Position numbers and translations under genes: made by a program. 64,000 bases of DNA from Gemmatirosa kalamazoonensis (lineage in GTDB: Bacteria; Gemmatimonadota; Gemmatimonadetes; Gemmatimonadales; Gemmatimonadaceae): contig NZ_CP007128.1 in NCBI RefSeq assembly GCF_000522985.1, positions 1,596,220-1,660,219 of the forward strand, in the 5' to 3' direction. The first letter of the stretch is position 1. Every line of letters starts with the position of its first letter. The notes under the pieces were generated by a model. That model saw nothing but the letters and a program-made list of their open reading frames with translations, was not told the DNA's origin and ran no database searches. Positions 9,634 to 17,909 of the stretch are shown piece by piece.

Positions 9634-11091
9634 CTAACGCGCCGCCGTCGCGCCGATCTCGGCGACGACGCGCTCCGCGGATTCCAGCGCTCCCTCCATC
9701 CACCCCGGCTGCGACGACGCGTGCTCGCCGGCGAAGTGCACGCGCCCCTCGGCGCTCGCGATGAATGGCACCAGCGTCGACATCTGGCCCGGCCGGAACC
9801 ACGCGTACGCGCCGCGCGACCACTCGTCCTCGTCCCAGCACTTCGACGTGCCGCCCTCGTACTGCTCGGCGACGCGCGGGAACAGCGTCGCCATGCCGGC
9901 GAGCGCCGCGGCCTGCCGCTCGCGCTCGCCGAGCGTCATGGTGCGCCGCGCGTTCGCGCCCGTCTGGTACGACTCCAGGATGCCGCGCGTGCCGCGCTGG
10001 TTGATCGTGCGCTCGTAGACGCCCATCACCGGCAGGTCGGTCGACGCGTTCCCCGACAGGCCGTCGTCCTGCCAGAAGCGCGTCCACGTCTGCACGTACG
10101 TGCGCGCCACCGACGTGTACTCCAGGCGGCTCACGGCGCCGCGCTTCGCGGCGGAGAACGCGGGGCTCACCTGCATGCGCCGCAGCACCGAGAAGGGGAT
10201 CGCGCACACCAGCCGGTCGGCGGCGAACGTGCGCGGCGTCGCGTTGGGCCCACCGGCCGGCGTCGCGATCGCACGCACCTCGCGCTCGTCCTGCTCGATG
10301 CGCACCACCGGCGTGCCGTAGTGCACGCGGTCGGCGAGCTTCGCGGCGAGCGCCCGCGGGAGCGTGTCGGTGCCGCCGCGGATCGTGAACGACTGCTTGC
10401 GCAGCGTGCGGTGCGCGGCCTCGCGCAGCAGGTCGAGCGCGGACACGGCGTCGGGGCCGTCGCCGAGCCCACTCGGCAGCCCGACGCCGATGATCGTCAG
10501 CGCGGCCGGCGACGCGCCCTGCGTGCGCAGCAGCTCGTTGAACGTGACGCCGTCGTAGCGGCCGATGACGTCGCGCACGGTGCCGCGCGTCTCCGCATCG
10601 AGCACCGCCTGTACGTGCGGCGCGACGTAGCGGTCCCACAGCAGCCGGCTGTCGAGCGGGCGCTCCGCCTCCGTGAGCCCCGCGGGCCACGTCACGCGCT
10701 CGCCCGGCACGACCTCGATGCGCGCGCCGAGGACGTGCAGCAGCGCGTGGCCGCGCGGCGGCGCGATCGGGTCGAGCTCGAGGCCGAGCAGCCTCGCGTA
10801 GCGCAGCGCGCGCGCGTGCGAGTCGAACAGCTGCATCGCCCCCGCCTCGGCGTACAGCCCGTCGGCGAACGGCTCGCGCAGCGTGAGCACGCGGCCGCCC
10901 GGTCGCGTGCGCGCTTCCAGCACCGTGACGTCGTGGCCGGCCGCGAGCAGCTCGTACGCCGCCGCGAGCCCCGCCATGCCCGCGCCGACGACGACGATCT
11001 TCTGCGGCGCGGCGCGCCACCGTAGGCCGAGCGCGGCCGCGCCGAACGCGGCGCGCTGGAGGAACGCGCGGCGGGAGATGTCGTCGGTCAT
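9634..11091 (-). CDS. Tat-exported flavin monoamine oxidase
   Basis: FAD-dependent oxidase of the amine oxidase / L-amino acid oxidase superfamily. It starts with a Tat signal (DISRRAFLQRAAFGAAAL), followed by the dinucleotide-binding motif VVVGAGMAGLAAAYEL (glycines at about 36-41) and the diagnostic RPGGRV. The C-terminal FAD motif is VHFAGEHASSQPGWMEGALESAERV. The start at 11091 (MTDD) is chosen over an upstream ATG because it lies just before the Tat motif; the product is 485 residues. The TAG stop lies inside a GTTAGGC heptamer. Leftmost of a run of leftward genes; the substrate amine is unknown. Confidence 0.88.
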   Translation of the reverse strand: MTDDISRRAFLQRAAFGAAALGLRWRAAPQKIVVVGAGMAGLAAAYELLAAGHDVTVLEARTRPGGRVLTLREPFADGLYAEAGAMQLFDSHARALRYARLLGLELDPIAPPRGHALLHVLGARIEVVPGERVTWPAGLTEAERPLDSRLLWDRYVAPHVQAVLDAETRGTVRDVIGRYDGVTFNELLRTQGASPAALTIIGVGLPSGLGDGPDAVSALDLLREAAHRTLRKQSFTIRGGTDTLPRALAAKLADRVHYGTPVVRIEQDEREVRAIATPAGGPNATPRTFAADRLVCAIPFSVLRRMQVSPAFSAAKRGAVSRLEYTSVARTYVQTWTRFWQDDGLSGNASTDLPVMGVYERTINQRGTRGILESYQTGANARRTMTLGERERQAAALAGMATLFPRVAEQYEGGTSKCWDEDEWSRGAYAWFRPGQMSTLVPFIASAEGRVHFAGEHASSQPGWMEGALESAERVVAEIGATAAR

Positions 11092-11151
11092 GTGGCCGCT
11101 CTTCGAAGGGCGCTCGTCCACGGACGACGTGGGCCGGAACCTACCCCAGCG

Positions 11152-12372
11152 TCAGCTGCCTAACAGCTCCTGATAGAACCGCACCGTCTGCTCCGCGATC
11201 GCCCGCCAGCTGAACTCCGCGAGCACGCGCTCGCGCGCCGCGCGTCCCATCCGCTCGCGACGCGCGGGATCGTCGATCAGCTCGTTCACCGCGTCGGCGA
11301 GCGCCTGCGAGAATGCCGCAGGGTCCTTCGGCTCCGCGGAGCCGTCGCCCTCCGCGTCGAGCGGCACGAGCAGCCCCGTCTCCCCCGGCACGACGATCTC
11401 CGGGATGCCGCCGACGGCCGACGCGACGACCGGCGTCTCGCACGCCATCGCCTCGAGGTTGATGATGCCGAACGGCTCGTACACCGACGGGCACACGAAC
11501 ACCGCGGCGTGCGCGTAGAGCGCGATGACGTCCTGCTTCGGCAGCATCTCCGGGATCCACACCACCGGCGTCGTCGTCGCGTGGCGGGTCTCGTCGACGA
11601 GCGCCGTCATCTCGGCGCCGATCTGCGGCGTGTCGGGCGCGCCGGCGCACAGCACGACCTGCACGCCGGGATGCAGCTTCGGGATCGCGCGCACGAGATG
11701 CAGGATCCCCTTCTGCCGCGTGATGCGCCCGACGAACAGCACGATCGGCACGTCGGGGTCGACGCCGAGTCGGCGGAGCGTTGCCGGGTCGGTGCGCGGC
11801 GCGTACTCGTCGGGGTCGATGCCGTTGTGGATGACGCGCACCTTGTCCGGCGCGACGCCGTAGAGCTCCTGCACGTCGCGCTTCATCGACTGGCTCACCG
11901 CGACGACTCCGTCGGCGTTGCCGTACGCCGTCTGCTCGATCCACACCGTGGCGTTGTAGCCGGTGCCGAGCTGCTCCACCTTCCACGGCCGGTGCGGCTC
12001 GAGCGAGTGGGTGGTGAGCACGAGCTTCGCGCCGGTGAGCGGCCGCGCGAGGCAGCCGGCGAGCTGCGCGTACCACGTGTGGCAGTGCACGATGTCGGGC
12101 GCCTTCACCGCGCCGACCATGGCGAGGTCGCGCAGCAGCGCGTCGAGCAGCCGCGCGTGCCGCGGGTCCTGCACCGGGAGGCTCGCCGTCGGTGCGACGC
12201 CGGTGACGTGCAGGTTGCCGCGCTCCTCGCGCTGCGTGCCGAACGACAGCACCTGCACGTCGTGCGCGCCGCCGTCGACGCGCGCCAGCTCGCGCGCCAT
12301 GTACTCCACGTGCACGCCGGCGCCGCCGTACACGTTGGGCGGGTACTCGTTGGTGAAGAGGGCGATCCGCAT
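11152..12372 (-). CDS. glgA: Glycogen synthase / alpha-maltose-1-phosphate synthase-type glycosyltransferase
   Basis: GT-B fold glycosyltransferase using ADP-glucose to extend glycogen or to make maltose-1-phosphate. The 406-residue product is nearer the short actinobacterial GlgA/GlgM form than E. coli GlgA. Evidence: N-terminal TNEYPPNVYGGAGVHVEY with the glycine-rich acceptor loop, HCHTWYAQLAG, VIHNGIDPDEY, LFVGRITRQKG, and the nucleotide-sugar motif EPFGIINLEAMACETPVVAS. It lies directly downstream of glgC in the same orientation, separated by a hairpin repeat, so the two make a glycogen storage unit. Confidence 0.92.
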   Translation of the reverse strand: MRIALFTNEYPPNVYGGAGVHVEYMARELARVDGGAHDVQVLSFGTQREERGNLHVTGVAPTASLPVQDPRHARLLDALLRDLAMVGAVKAPDIVHCHTWYAQLAGCLARPLTGAKLVLTTHSLEPHRPWKVEQLGTGYNATVWIEQTAYGNADGVVAVSQSMKRDVQELYGVAPDKVRVIHNGIDPDEYAPRTDPATLRRLGVDPDVPIVLFVGRITRQKGILHLVRAIPKLHPGVQVVLCAGAPDTPQIGAEMTALVDETRHATTTPVVWIPEMLPKQDVIALYAHAAVFVCPSVYEPFGIINLEAMACETPVVASAVGGIPEIVVPGETGLLVPLDAEGDGSAEPKDPAAFSQALADAVNELIDDPARRERMGRAARERVLAEFSWRAIAEQTVRFYQELLGS

Positions 12373-12375
12373 GCG

Positions 12376-12466
12376 TGAGGGAGGGCTGCGTGGCTGCGTG
12401 GCTGCGTGGTTGCGTGGCTGCGTAACGGCCCGAGCGCATACGCAGCCACGCAGCCACGCAGCGGTC
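12376..12466. repeat. CAGCCACG octamer inverted repeat between glgA and glgC
   Basis: Tandem GGCTGCGT units, a short loop, then complementary ACGCAGCC units. It lies between two genes in the same direction. Family members also at 15091-15166 and 37182-37275. Confidence 0.85.
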
Positions 12467-12467
12467 G

Positions 12468-13739
12468 TTAGATGATGGTCCCGTCCGCGATCGTCGCGTT
12501 CTTCAGGATGACGACGATGCCGTCGCGGATGTAGAAGCCGGGGCCCTCGCCTTCCTGGACGCCGCGCGTGTTCGTGATGACGCAGTTGCGGCCGATCGAG
12601 ACGTTCTTGTCGACGATCGCGTTCTCGATGCGCGAGCCCTCGCCCACGCCGGGGTACGACGGCGCGTCCTGCACGCGTCCCGTCGCCTCCGGTCCCGCCC
12701 ACCCGTAGTAGTCCGCGCCCATGAAGATCACGCGGTGCAGCTTCGTTTGGTGCGCGAGGTAGGAGCGGATGCCGACGACCGAGTTGGAGACGTCGGCGTC
12801 GATGATCACCGATCCCTCGCCGATGATGCTGTCGGAGACGCGCGACCGGGTGAGCTTCGCCGGCGGCAGCATGCGCGCGTTCGTGTACAGCGGCATGCGC
12901 GCGTCGTACAGGTTGAACTCGGGGTGCGGCTGGCCGAGCATGATGTGCGTCTCGAAGAACGAGCGCACCGTCCCGATGTCGTTCCAGTAGCCGGTGAACG
13001 GGTACGCCACGACGCGCCGCTCGGTGATCGCGCCGGGGATGATCTCCTTGCCGAAGTCGTGCTGGTCGGGGTGCGCGTCGAGCGCGTTGCGCAGCACGTC
13101 CGAGCCGAACACGTAGATGCCCATCGACGCGAGGTAGCGGCGGCCCGCGCGCTCCATGTCCGGCGGCACCGGGCTGTCCTTCCCGCCGATCTGCGACAGC
13201 GGCGGCTTCTCGTAGAACTCCGTGATGCGCCCCTCGCCGTCGGTCTTCAGGATGCCGAAGCCCGGCACTTCCTCGGCCGTCACCGGCGTCGCGGCGATCG
13301 TGATGTCGGCCCCCGTCTGCTTGTGGTGGTCGAGCATCACCTGATAGTCCATCGTGTACAGCTGATCGCCGGACAGGATGATGACGTGGTCGTGCGGGTA
13401 GCCGACGATGTGCAGCAGCGACTGGCGCACGGCGTCGGCCGTGCCCTGGAACCACTTCTCCGACGACGGCGTCTGCTCGGCGGCGAGGATCGTCACGAAC
13501 CCGCCACGGAACCGGTCGAACACGTACGACCGTGCGATGTGGTTGTTGAGGCTCGCCGAATTGAACTGCGTGAGGACGAAGATCCGGTCGAGCCCCGAGT
13601 TGATGCAGTTGGAGATCGGCACGTCGATCAGCCGGTACTTGCCGGCGAGGGGGACGGCCGGTTTCGCGCGGTGGCGCGTGAGCGGAAACAGCCGCGTGCC
13701 GGCACCGCCGCCGAGGATGAGCGCGATCACCCGGTTCAT
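12468..13739 (-). CDS. glgC: Glucose-1-phosphate adenylyltransferase
   Basis: Makes ADP-glucose from glucose-1-phosphate and ATP, the committed step of bacterial glycogen synthesis. The 423-residue protein has the pyrophosphorylase signature LGGGAGTRLFPLT with downstream RAKPAVPLAGKYRLID, the ADP-glucose signature LSGDQLYTMDY, the glucose-site segment EFYEKP, TGYWNDIGT and a C-terminal left-handed beta-helix (SIIGEGSVIIDADVSNSVVG and following hexapeptide-like repeats). Length and start match the family. It precedes glgA on the same strand. Confidence 0.97.
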   Translation of the reverse strand: MNRVIALILGGGAGTRLFPLTRHRAKPAVPLAGKYRLIDVPISNCINSGLDRIFVLTQFNSASLNNHIARSYVFDRFRGGFVTILAAEQTPSSEKWFQGTADAVRQSLLHIVGYPHDHVIILSGDQLYTMDYQVMLDHHKQTGADITIAATPVTAEEVPGFGILKTDGEGRITEFYEKPPLSQIGGKDSPVPPDMERAGRRYLASMGIYVFGSDVLRNALDAHPDQHDFGKEIIPGAITERRVVAYPFTGYWNDIGTVRSFFETHIMLGQPHPEFNLYDARMPLYTNARMLPPAKLTRSRVSDSIIGEGSVIIDADVSNSVVGIRSYLAHQTKLHRVIFMGADYYGWAGPEATGRVQDAPSYPGVGEGSRIENAIVDKNVSIGRNCVITNTRGVQEGEGPGFYIRDGIVVILKNATIADGTII

Positions 13740-13832
13740 CGATCGATCTGGGTAGAGAGTTCGAGCCGCAGGAGAGGGTTGGCCCCAGCCGCATATTCCG
13801 CTCCATCGCCCCGAGCGCTAGAGGCCCGGGCC

Positions 13833-15089
13833 CTACTCGTACCGCAGCGCCTCGATCGGATCCAGCCGGGCCGCCCGTCGCGCCGGCAGGAGCCCGAACA
13901 CCAGCCCGATCCCCACCGACACGCCGACCGCCAGCAGCGTGAGGTTCACCGGGGGTGATGCCTGGATCTTCATGGCCGAATTGGCGACGCGTCCCACGAG
14001 CAGCCCCACCACGATCCCGATCGCGCCGCCGATCCCGGTGAGCGTCGACGCCTCGGTGAGGAACTGCAGCATGATGTCGCCGCGCGTCGCGCCGCACGCC
14101 TTGCGGATGCCGATCTCGCGCGTGCGGTCGGTGACGCTGATCATCATCACCGCCATCACGCCGATGCCGCCCACCATGAGCCCCACGCTCGACAGCACGA
14201 TCATCACGAGGAAGAACACGCCGGTGATCTTGTTGAACGTGTCGAGGATCTGCTCCTGGGTGATGAAGTCGAACGTGCTCCTGTCCGCCGGGTGCAGCCG
14301 CCGCAGCTCGCGCAGCGCCACCGTCACCGCGCCCTGCGCGTCGGCCACGGTCACGCCGGGCCGGGGCTTCACGGGGATGAACAGCGCGTTCGTCTTGTCG
14401 ATCGCGAACTGGCGGTCGAGCATGCGGTACGACACGATCGCGTGCACCTTCTGGCCCGGCGGCTCGAAGATGTTCTTCGCCGCCTGGTAGACGCCGATGA
14501 CGCGCGCCGAGCGGCCGCCGACGCGCACCCACTTGTCGATCGGCTGCACGGCGCCGAACAGCTTCGCCGCCGCGTCGGCGTCGAGCACGACGACCCCCTC
14601 GCCGCTCCGCAGCTCGGCCGCCGTGAACCAGCGCCCGCTCGTCAGCTCGCCGCCGTAGATCTCGGGGTAGCCGTCGTCGGCGCCCATGACGACGCCGACG
14701 TTCGTGCGCACGCCGGCGTACTCGACGCGGTTCAGGATCTGCCCCCAGATGGCCGCGTAGCGGATCTCGGGGAGCGCGGCGATGCGCTGGGCCTCCTCCT
14801 CGCGCAGGTCGGGGCGGATGCGCACCCACGCCGGCAGGTTGTCGGGGTTGAGCGGCGTCTGCGAGAACACCTTCATGACGTAGAACGTCGTCGGCCCCGC
14901 GATCTCGATCGTGTGCACGATCTGCTGCTGCACGCCGCGCACGATCGCCGCCATCGCCATCACCGTCGACACGCCGATGACGACGCCGAGCACCGTGAGC
15001 GCGCTCCGCCCCTTCGCCTGCCGCATCGACTCGACCGCGGCGGCGACGTTCTCGCCTAACGACTGCAAACGGGTGAGGGATGAGGGCAT
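13833..15089 (-). CDS. MacB/FtsX-type ABC transporter permease (first of two)
   Basis: A 418-residue integral membrane protein with the MacB-like plan: one N-terminal transmembrane helix (SALTVLGVVIGVSTVMAMAAI), a large periplasmic domain (about residues 60-280) and three C-terminal helices of the FtsX domain. It ends with the conserved ARRAARLDPIEALRYE. Such permeases export lipoproteins, peptides or drugs or transmit signals. The cytoplasmic motif TREIGIRKACGATR is present. No ATP-binding partner is in this window. It pairs with the similar gene immediately upstream, probably as a heterodimer. Confidence 0.9.
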   Translation of the reverse strand: MPSSLTRLQSLGENVAAAVESMRQAKGRSALTVLGVVIGVSTVMAMAAIVRGVQQQIVHTIEIAGPTTFYVMKVFSQTPLNPDNLPAWVRIRPDLREEEAQRIAALPEIRYAAIWGQILNRVEYAGVRTNVGVVMGADDGYPEIYGGELTSGRWFTAAELRSGEGVVVLDADAAAKLFGAVQPIDKWVRVGGRSARVIGVYQAAKNIFEPPGQKVHAIVSYRMLDRQFAIDKTNALFIPVKPRPGVTVADAQGAVTVALRELRRLHPADRSTFDFITQEQILDTFNKITGVFFLVMIVLSSVGLMVGGIGVMAVMMISVTDRTREIGIRKACGATRGDIMLQFLTEASTLTGIGGAIGIVVGLLVGRVANSAMKIQASPPVNLTLLAVGVSVGIGLVFGLLPARRAARLDPIEALRYE

Positions 15090-15090
15090 G

Positions 15091-15166
15091 GTGTAGTGGC
15101 TGCGTAGCTGCGTGGCTGCGTAGCTGCGTGGGCGTCAGGTAGTTACGCAGCCACGCAGCCACGCAG
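15091..15166. repeat. CAGCCACG octamer inverted repeat between the two permease genes
   Basis: TGGCTGCG/TAGCTGCG units on the left and ACGCAGCC units on the right around a short loop. It fills nearly the whole gap between two genes transcribed in the same direction. Confidence 0.85.
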
Positions 15167-15169
15167 CAT

Positions 15170-16411
15170 TCATTCGGCCCGCATGGCTCGGATCGGATCC
15201 AGCCGCGCCGCCCGCATCGCCGGGTAGACGCCGAACAGCACGCCGACGACCGCGCCGAGGGCGAGCGCGAGCACCACGGACCACGTCGTCACGCGCGCCG
15301 GCAGCGGCGAGGCGAGCGCGACGAGCAGCGCGAGCCCCCATCCGCTGCCGGCGCCGATCGCGCCGCCGAGCGTGGCGAGCGTCGTCGACTCGGCGAGGAA
15401 CTGCCGCGCGATGTCGCGCCGCGTCGCGCCTAACGACTTGCGGATCCCGATCTCGTGCGTGCGCTCGCGCACCGTCATCAGCATGATGTTCATGATCACG
15501 ATGCCGCCGACGACGATGCCGATCGCGACCATCGCCGGGATCACCGAGAACAGAACCCGCGTGAGCTGCTTCCAGAAGTCGACGAGCGCGTCTGCCGTCT
15601 CCACGGAGAAGTCGTCGTCCACGGTCGGCCGCAGGTGGTGGGCGAGGCGCATCGCCTCGCGCGCCCGCGCCATGCCGTCGGCCACCTCGTCGGCGGTGCG
15701 CATCTTCACCGCCACGCTCGTCGTCTGGCGGCGGCCGTAGAGCGTCTCGAACGTCGTGATCGGCATCATCACGAAGCCGTCGAACGACTGGCCCAGGACC
15801 CGCCCTTTCGGCGCGATGACGCCGACGACGGTGAACTGCGCGCCGCGGATGCGTACCTGCCGGCCGACCGGGTCGATGCCCTCGAACAGCTTGTCGGCGA
15901 CGTCGGCCCCGATCACGATCAGCGGCCGGCGCCCGCGCACGTCCGGCTCCGCCAGCGCCTCGCCGCGCGCGAAGCGGTAGTCCTGCACCACCTGGTACTC
16001 GGGCGTGACGCCGAAGATCAGCACGTCGCCGAGCGTGCGGTCGCCCCACACGACGTCGCTCTGCGGCGTCGGCCAGCCGGACGTGACGCCGACCGCCTCG
16101 GCCGTCGGCAGCGCCGCGCGCACGATCTCGGCGTCGCCGCGCGAGATCTTCGGCCGCCGCTGGATGCGCCGCCACGCCTCGTCCTCGATCAGCGCGAAGT
16201 TGATCGGCGTGCGCCGCACCTGGAACGCGTTGGAGCCCACCATCGCGTCGGCGATGTTCTCCTTCACGTACGCATTCATCCCCTGGATCACGGCGAGCAC
16301 CGCGACGAGGAACCCCACGCTCACGATGATGCCGAGGAGCGTGAAGAACGAGCGGAGCTTGTTGGCGCGGATCTGTACGAGCGCCGTGAGGAGGACGTCG
16401 ACGAGGCGCAT
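15170..16411 (-). CDS. MacB/FtsX-type ABC transporter permease (second of two)
   Basis: A 413-residue paralogue of the following permease with the same four-helix plan: LRSFFTLLGIIVSVGFLVAVLAV at the N-terminus, a periplasmic domain, and an FtsX domain containing RTHEIGIRKSLGATRRDIARQF and the terminal ARLDPIRAMRAE. Start ATG 16411 is where permease homology begins; the frame is open to 17215 only through repeats and antisense to the sigma gene. The ATG is immediately preceded, in transcription order, by a GGGACTC repeat, so its promoter must lie in or beyond the repeat. Confidence 0.9.
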   Translation of the reverse strand: MRLVDVLLTALVQIRANKLRSFFTLLGIIVSVGFLVAVLAVIQGMNAYVKENIADAMVGSNAFQVRRTPINFALIEDEAWRRIQRRPKISRGDAEIVRAALPTAEAVGVTSGWPTPQSDVVWGDRTLGDVLIFGVTPEYQVVQDYRFARGEALAEPDVRGRRPLIVIGADVADKLFEGIDPVGRQVRIRGAQFTVVGVIAPKGRVLGQSFDGFVMMPITTFETLYGRRQTTSVAVKMRTADEVADGMARAREAMRLAHHLRPTVDDDFSVETADALVDFWKQLTRVLFSVIPAMVAIGIVVGGIVIMNIMLMTVRERTHEIGIRKSLGATRRDIARQFLAESTTLATLGGAIGAGSGWGLALLVALASPLPARVTTWSVVLALALGAVVGVLFGVYPAMRAARLDPIRAMRAE

Positions 16412-16589
16412 GTCGGGACTCGGGACTCGGGACTCGGGACTCGGAGCCAGGCCCCGGACGGCGGGAGCGTCCTTCCCCAACTTCGCACCCGGGCCGACGA
16501 TGGAGCAAATCGCCCCGAGTCCCGAGTCCCGAGTCCCGAGTCCCGAGTCCCGAATCCCGAGTCCCGAGTCCCGAGTCCCGAGTCCCGAC
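16412..16589. repeat. GGGACTC heptamer inverted repeat in a divergent intergenic region
   Basis: About four GGGACTC units at 16412-16442, a loop of about 75 bases, and eight or more complementary GAGTCCC units at about 16517-16589. The flanking genes diverge (permease leftward, sigma factor rightward), so this copy cannot be a transcription terminator for either. Confidence 0.9.
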
Positions 16590-16630
16590 GACCGAACGCT
16601 TTCCCCCGACCCGGCATCTAACCAGCCGAA

Positions 16631-17221
16631 GTGACCCAACCCGCCCTCGTCCTCCTCGCCAACGACCCCCCCCCGGTGCCCGAACCCGACCTCATCGCTC
16701 GGGTTCGCGCCGGAGACCGACTCGCCGCGCGCGCGCTGTACGACGCGCACGTCGGGCGCGTGCTCCGGCTCGCCCACCGGATCACCGGCGATGCGCACCT
16801 CGCTCGCGAGGTCACGCAGGACGCGTTCGTGAAGGCGCTCTCCCGGCTCGACCAGTTCCGCGGCGACTCGGCGTTCTCCACCTGGCTGCACCGCATCACC
16901 GTCACCGTGGCGCTGAACGCGATGAAGAAGGTGAAGCGGCAGCGCGGCCGGGAGGCGCCGATCGAGGACGCGGAGGTGCTGTCCGGCGAGGGAGAGGGCG
17001 GGGTGGATCCGGTGGTCCGGGAGCGGCTGCACCGGGCGATCGACGCGCTCCCCGAGATCTACCGCACGACGCTCATCATGCACGAGCTGGAAGGCTACTC
17101 GCACATCGAGATCGCGGAGGCGCTCGGCGTCGCCGTCGGCACCTGCAAGAGCCGGCTGTTCATCGCCCGGGCCCAACTGCGCGCCGCGCTGCGCGATCTG
17201 GAAGGAGAGATACACGGATGA
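16631..17221 (+). CDS. ECF-type RNA polymerase sigma factor (RpoE-like)
   Basis: A 196-residue sigma factor. Region 2 contains HRITGDAHLAREVTQDAFVKAL with FRGDSAFSTWLHRITVTVALN. Region 4 is LPEIYRTTLIMHELEGYSHIEIAEAL followed by GVAVGTCKSRLFIARAQLRAAL. The start codon is GTG 16631. Overlap with the next gene (ATGA) indicates coupling to a putative membrane regulator. Two exported HEAT-repeat genes follow as part of the same run, so they are candidate targets or sensors. Confidence 0.93.
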   Translation: MTQPALVLLANDPPPVPEPDLIARVRAGDRLAARALYDAHVGRVLRLAHRITGDAHLAREVTQDAFVKALSRLDQFRGDSAFSTWLHRITVTVALNAMKKVKRQRGREAPIEDAEVLSGEGEGGVDPVVRERLHRAIDALPEIYRTTLIMHELEGYSHIEIAEALGVAVGTCKSRLFIARAQLRAALRDLEGEIHG

Positions 17222-17898
17222 CCGACGACCAGCTGGACGCGCTGCTGAAGGACGCGGCGCAGACGTACCACCGCCCGCCCGACCTCCCGGAGACCGAGTC
17301 GCTGTGGGCGGCGATCGACGGGGCGCTCCCCACCGGCCCGGTCGGGATGGAGCGTCCGCGCCTCACCGTGGTGCGCGCCGAGCCGCGGCGCCGCTCGTGG
17401 CTCGCGAACCCGTGGCTGCGCACCGCCGCGGTGCTGCTGTTCGGCGTCGCGATCGGTCGCCTCTCGGCGCGCGCTGGAGGCTTCGGCGGGCCGGCCGCCG
17501 TGCCGAGCGTGGCGAGCGTGTCGACCGGCGAGCGCGACGCCGCGGCCGCGGCGGACCGCACCGACGCCGACCGCGTGGCGACGACCGAGTACCTCGGCCG
17601 CACCGAGGCGCTGCTCGCCGCGCTCCCCGCCGAGCTGCACGCGCGCCGCGCCGACCCCGCGTACCACTCGCAGGCCGACGCGCTGCTCCTGCAGACGCGG
17701 CTCCTGCTCGACTCGCCCGCCGCCTCCGACCCCGCGCTCCGCTCGCTGTTCGACGATCTCGAGGTCGTGCTCGCGCAGGTCGTGCGCCTGCGCGCCGACC
17801 GCGACCCGACGCGCGTCGAGCTGCTGCAGCAGTCGCTCGAGCAGCGCGACGTCCTCCCCCGCCTGCGCGACGCCGTCGCCGACAACGCCGCCGACTGA
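17218..17898 (+). CDS. Single-pass membrane protein, putative anti-sigma factor
   Basis: A 226-residue protein with a cytoplasmic N-terminus (LDALLKDAAQTYHRPPDLPETESLWAAID-like, about residues 6-37), one membrane helix (WLRTAAVLLFGVAIGRLS, about 66-83) and a periplasmic, helical C-terminus rich in leucine (about 115-215). The short N-terminal motif before a membrane helix is common in non-zinc anti-sigma proteins of ECF operons. It has no HxxxCxxC zinc motif. Start overlaps the sigma stop by four bases. Confidence 0.7.
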   Translation: MTDDQLDALLKDAAQTYHRPPDLPETESLWAAIDGALPTGPVGMERPRLTVVRAEPRRRSWLANPWLRTAAVLLFGVAIGRLSARAGGFGGPAAVPSVASVSTGERDAAAAADRTDADRVATTEYLGRTEALLAALPAELHARRADPAYHSQADALLLQTRLLLDSPAASDPALRSLFDDLEVVLAQVVRLRADRDPTRVELLQQSLEQRDVLPRLRDAVADNAAD

Positions 17899-17909
17899 GA
17901 CCCCTTCCC

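Noticed and set aside
11152-15162. A single leftward open frame of 1336 codons spanning glgA, glgC and a permease
   Set aside because: It is glgA joined to out-of-frame readings of glgC and the permease; high GC removes stops. Only the glgA part has family motifs.
16412-16589. GGGACTC array as a possible CRISPR
   Set aside because: Units are 7 bases, directly abutting with no unique spacers, and inverted arms are present; no cas genes.
15170-17215. N-terminal extension of the second ABC permease to 681 residues
   Set aside because: The extra 268 residues are repeat-encoded (RDSGLGT type) or antisense to the sigma gene; permease homology starts at 16411.
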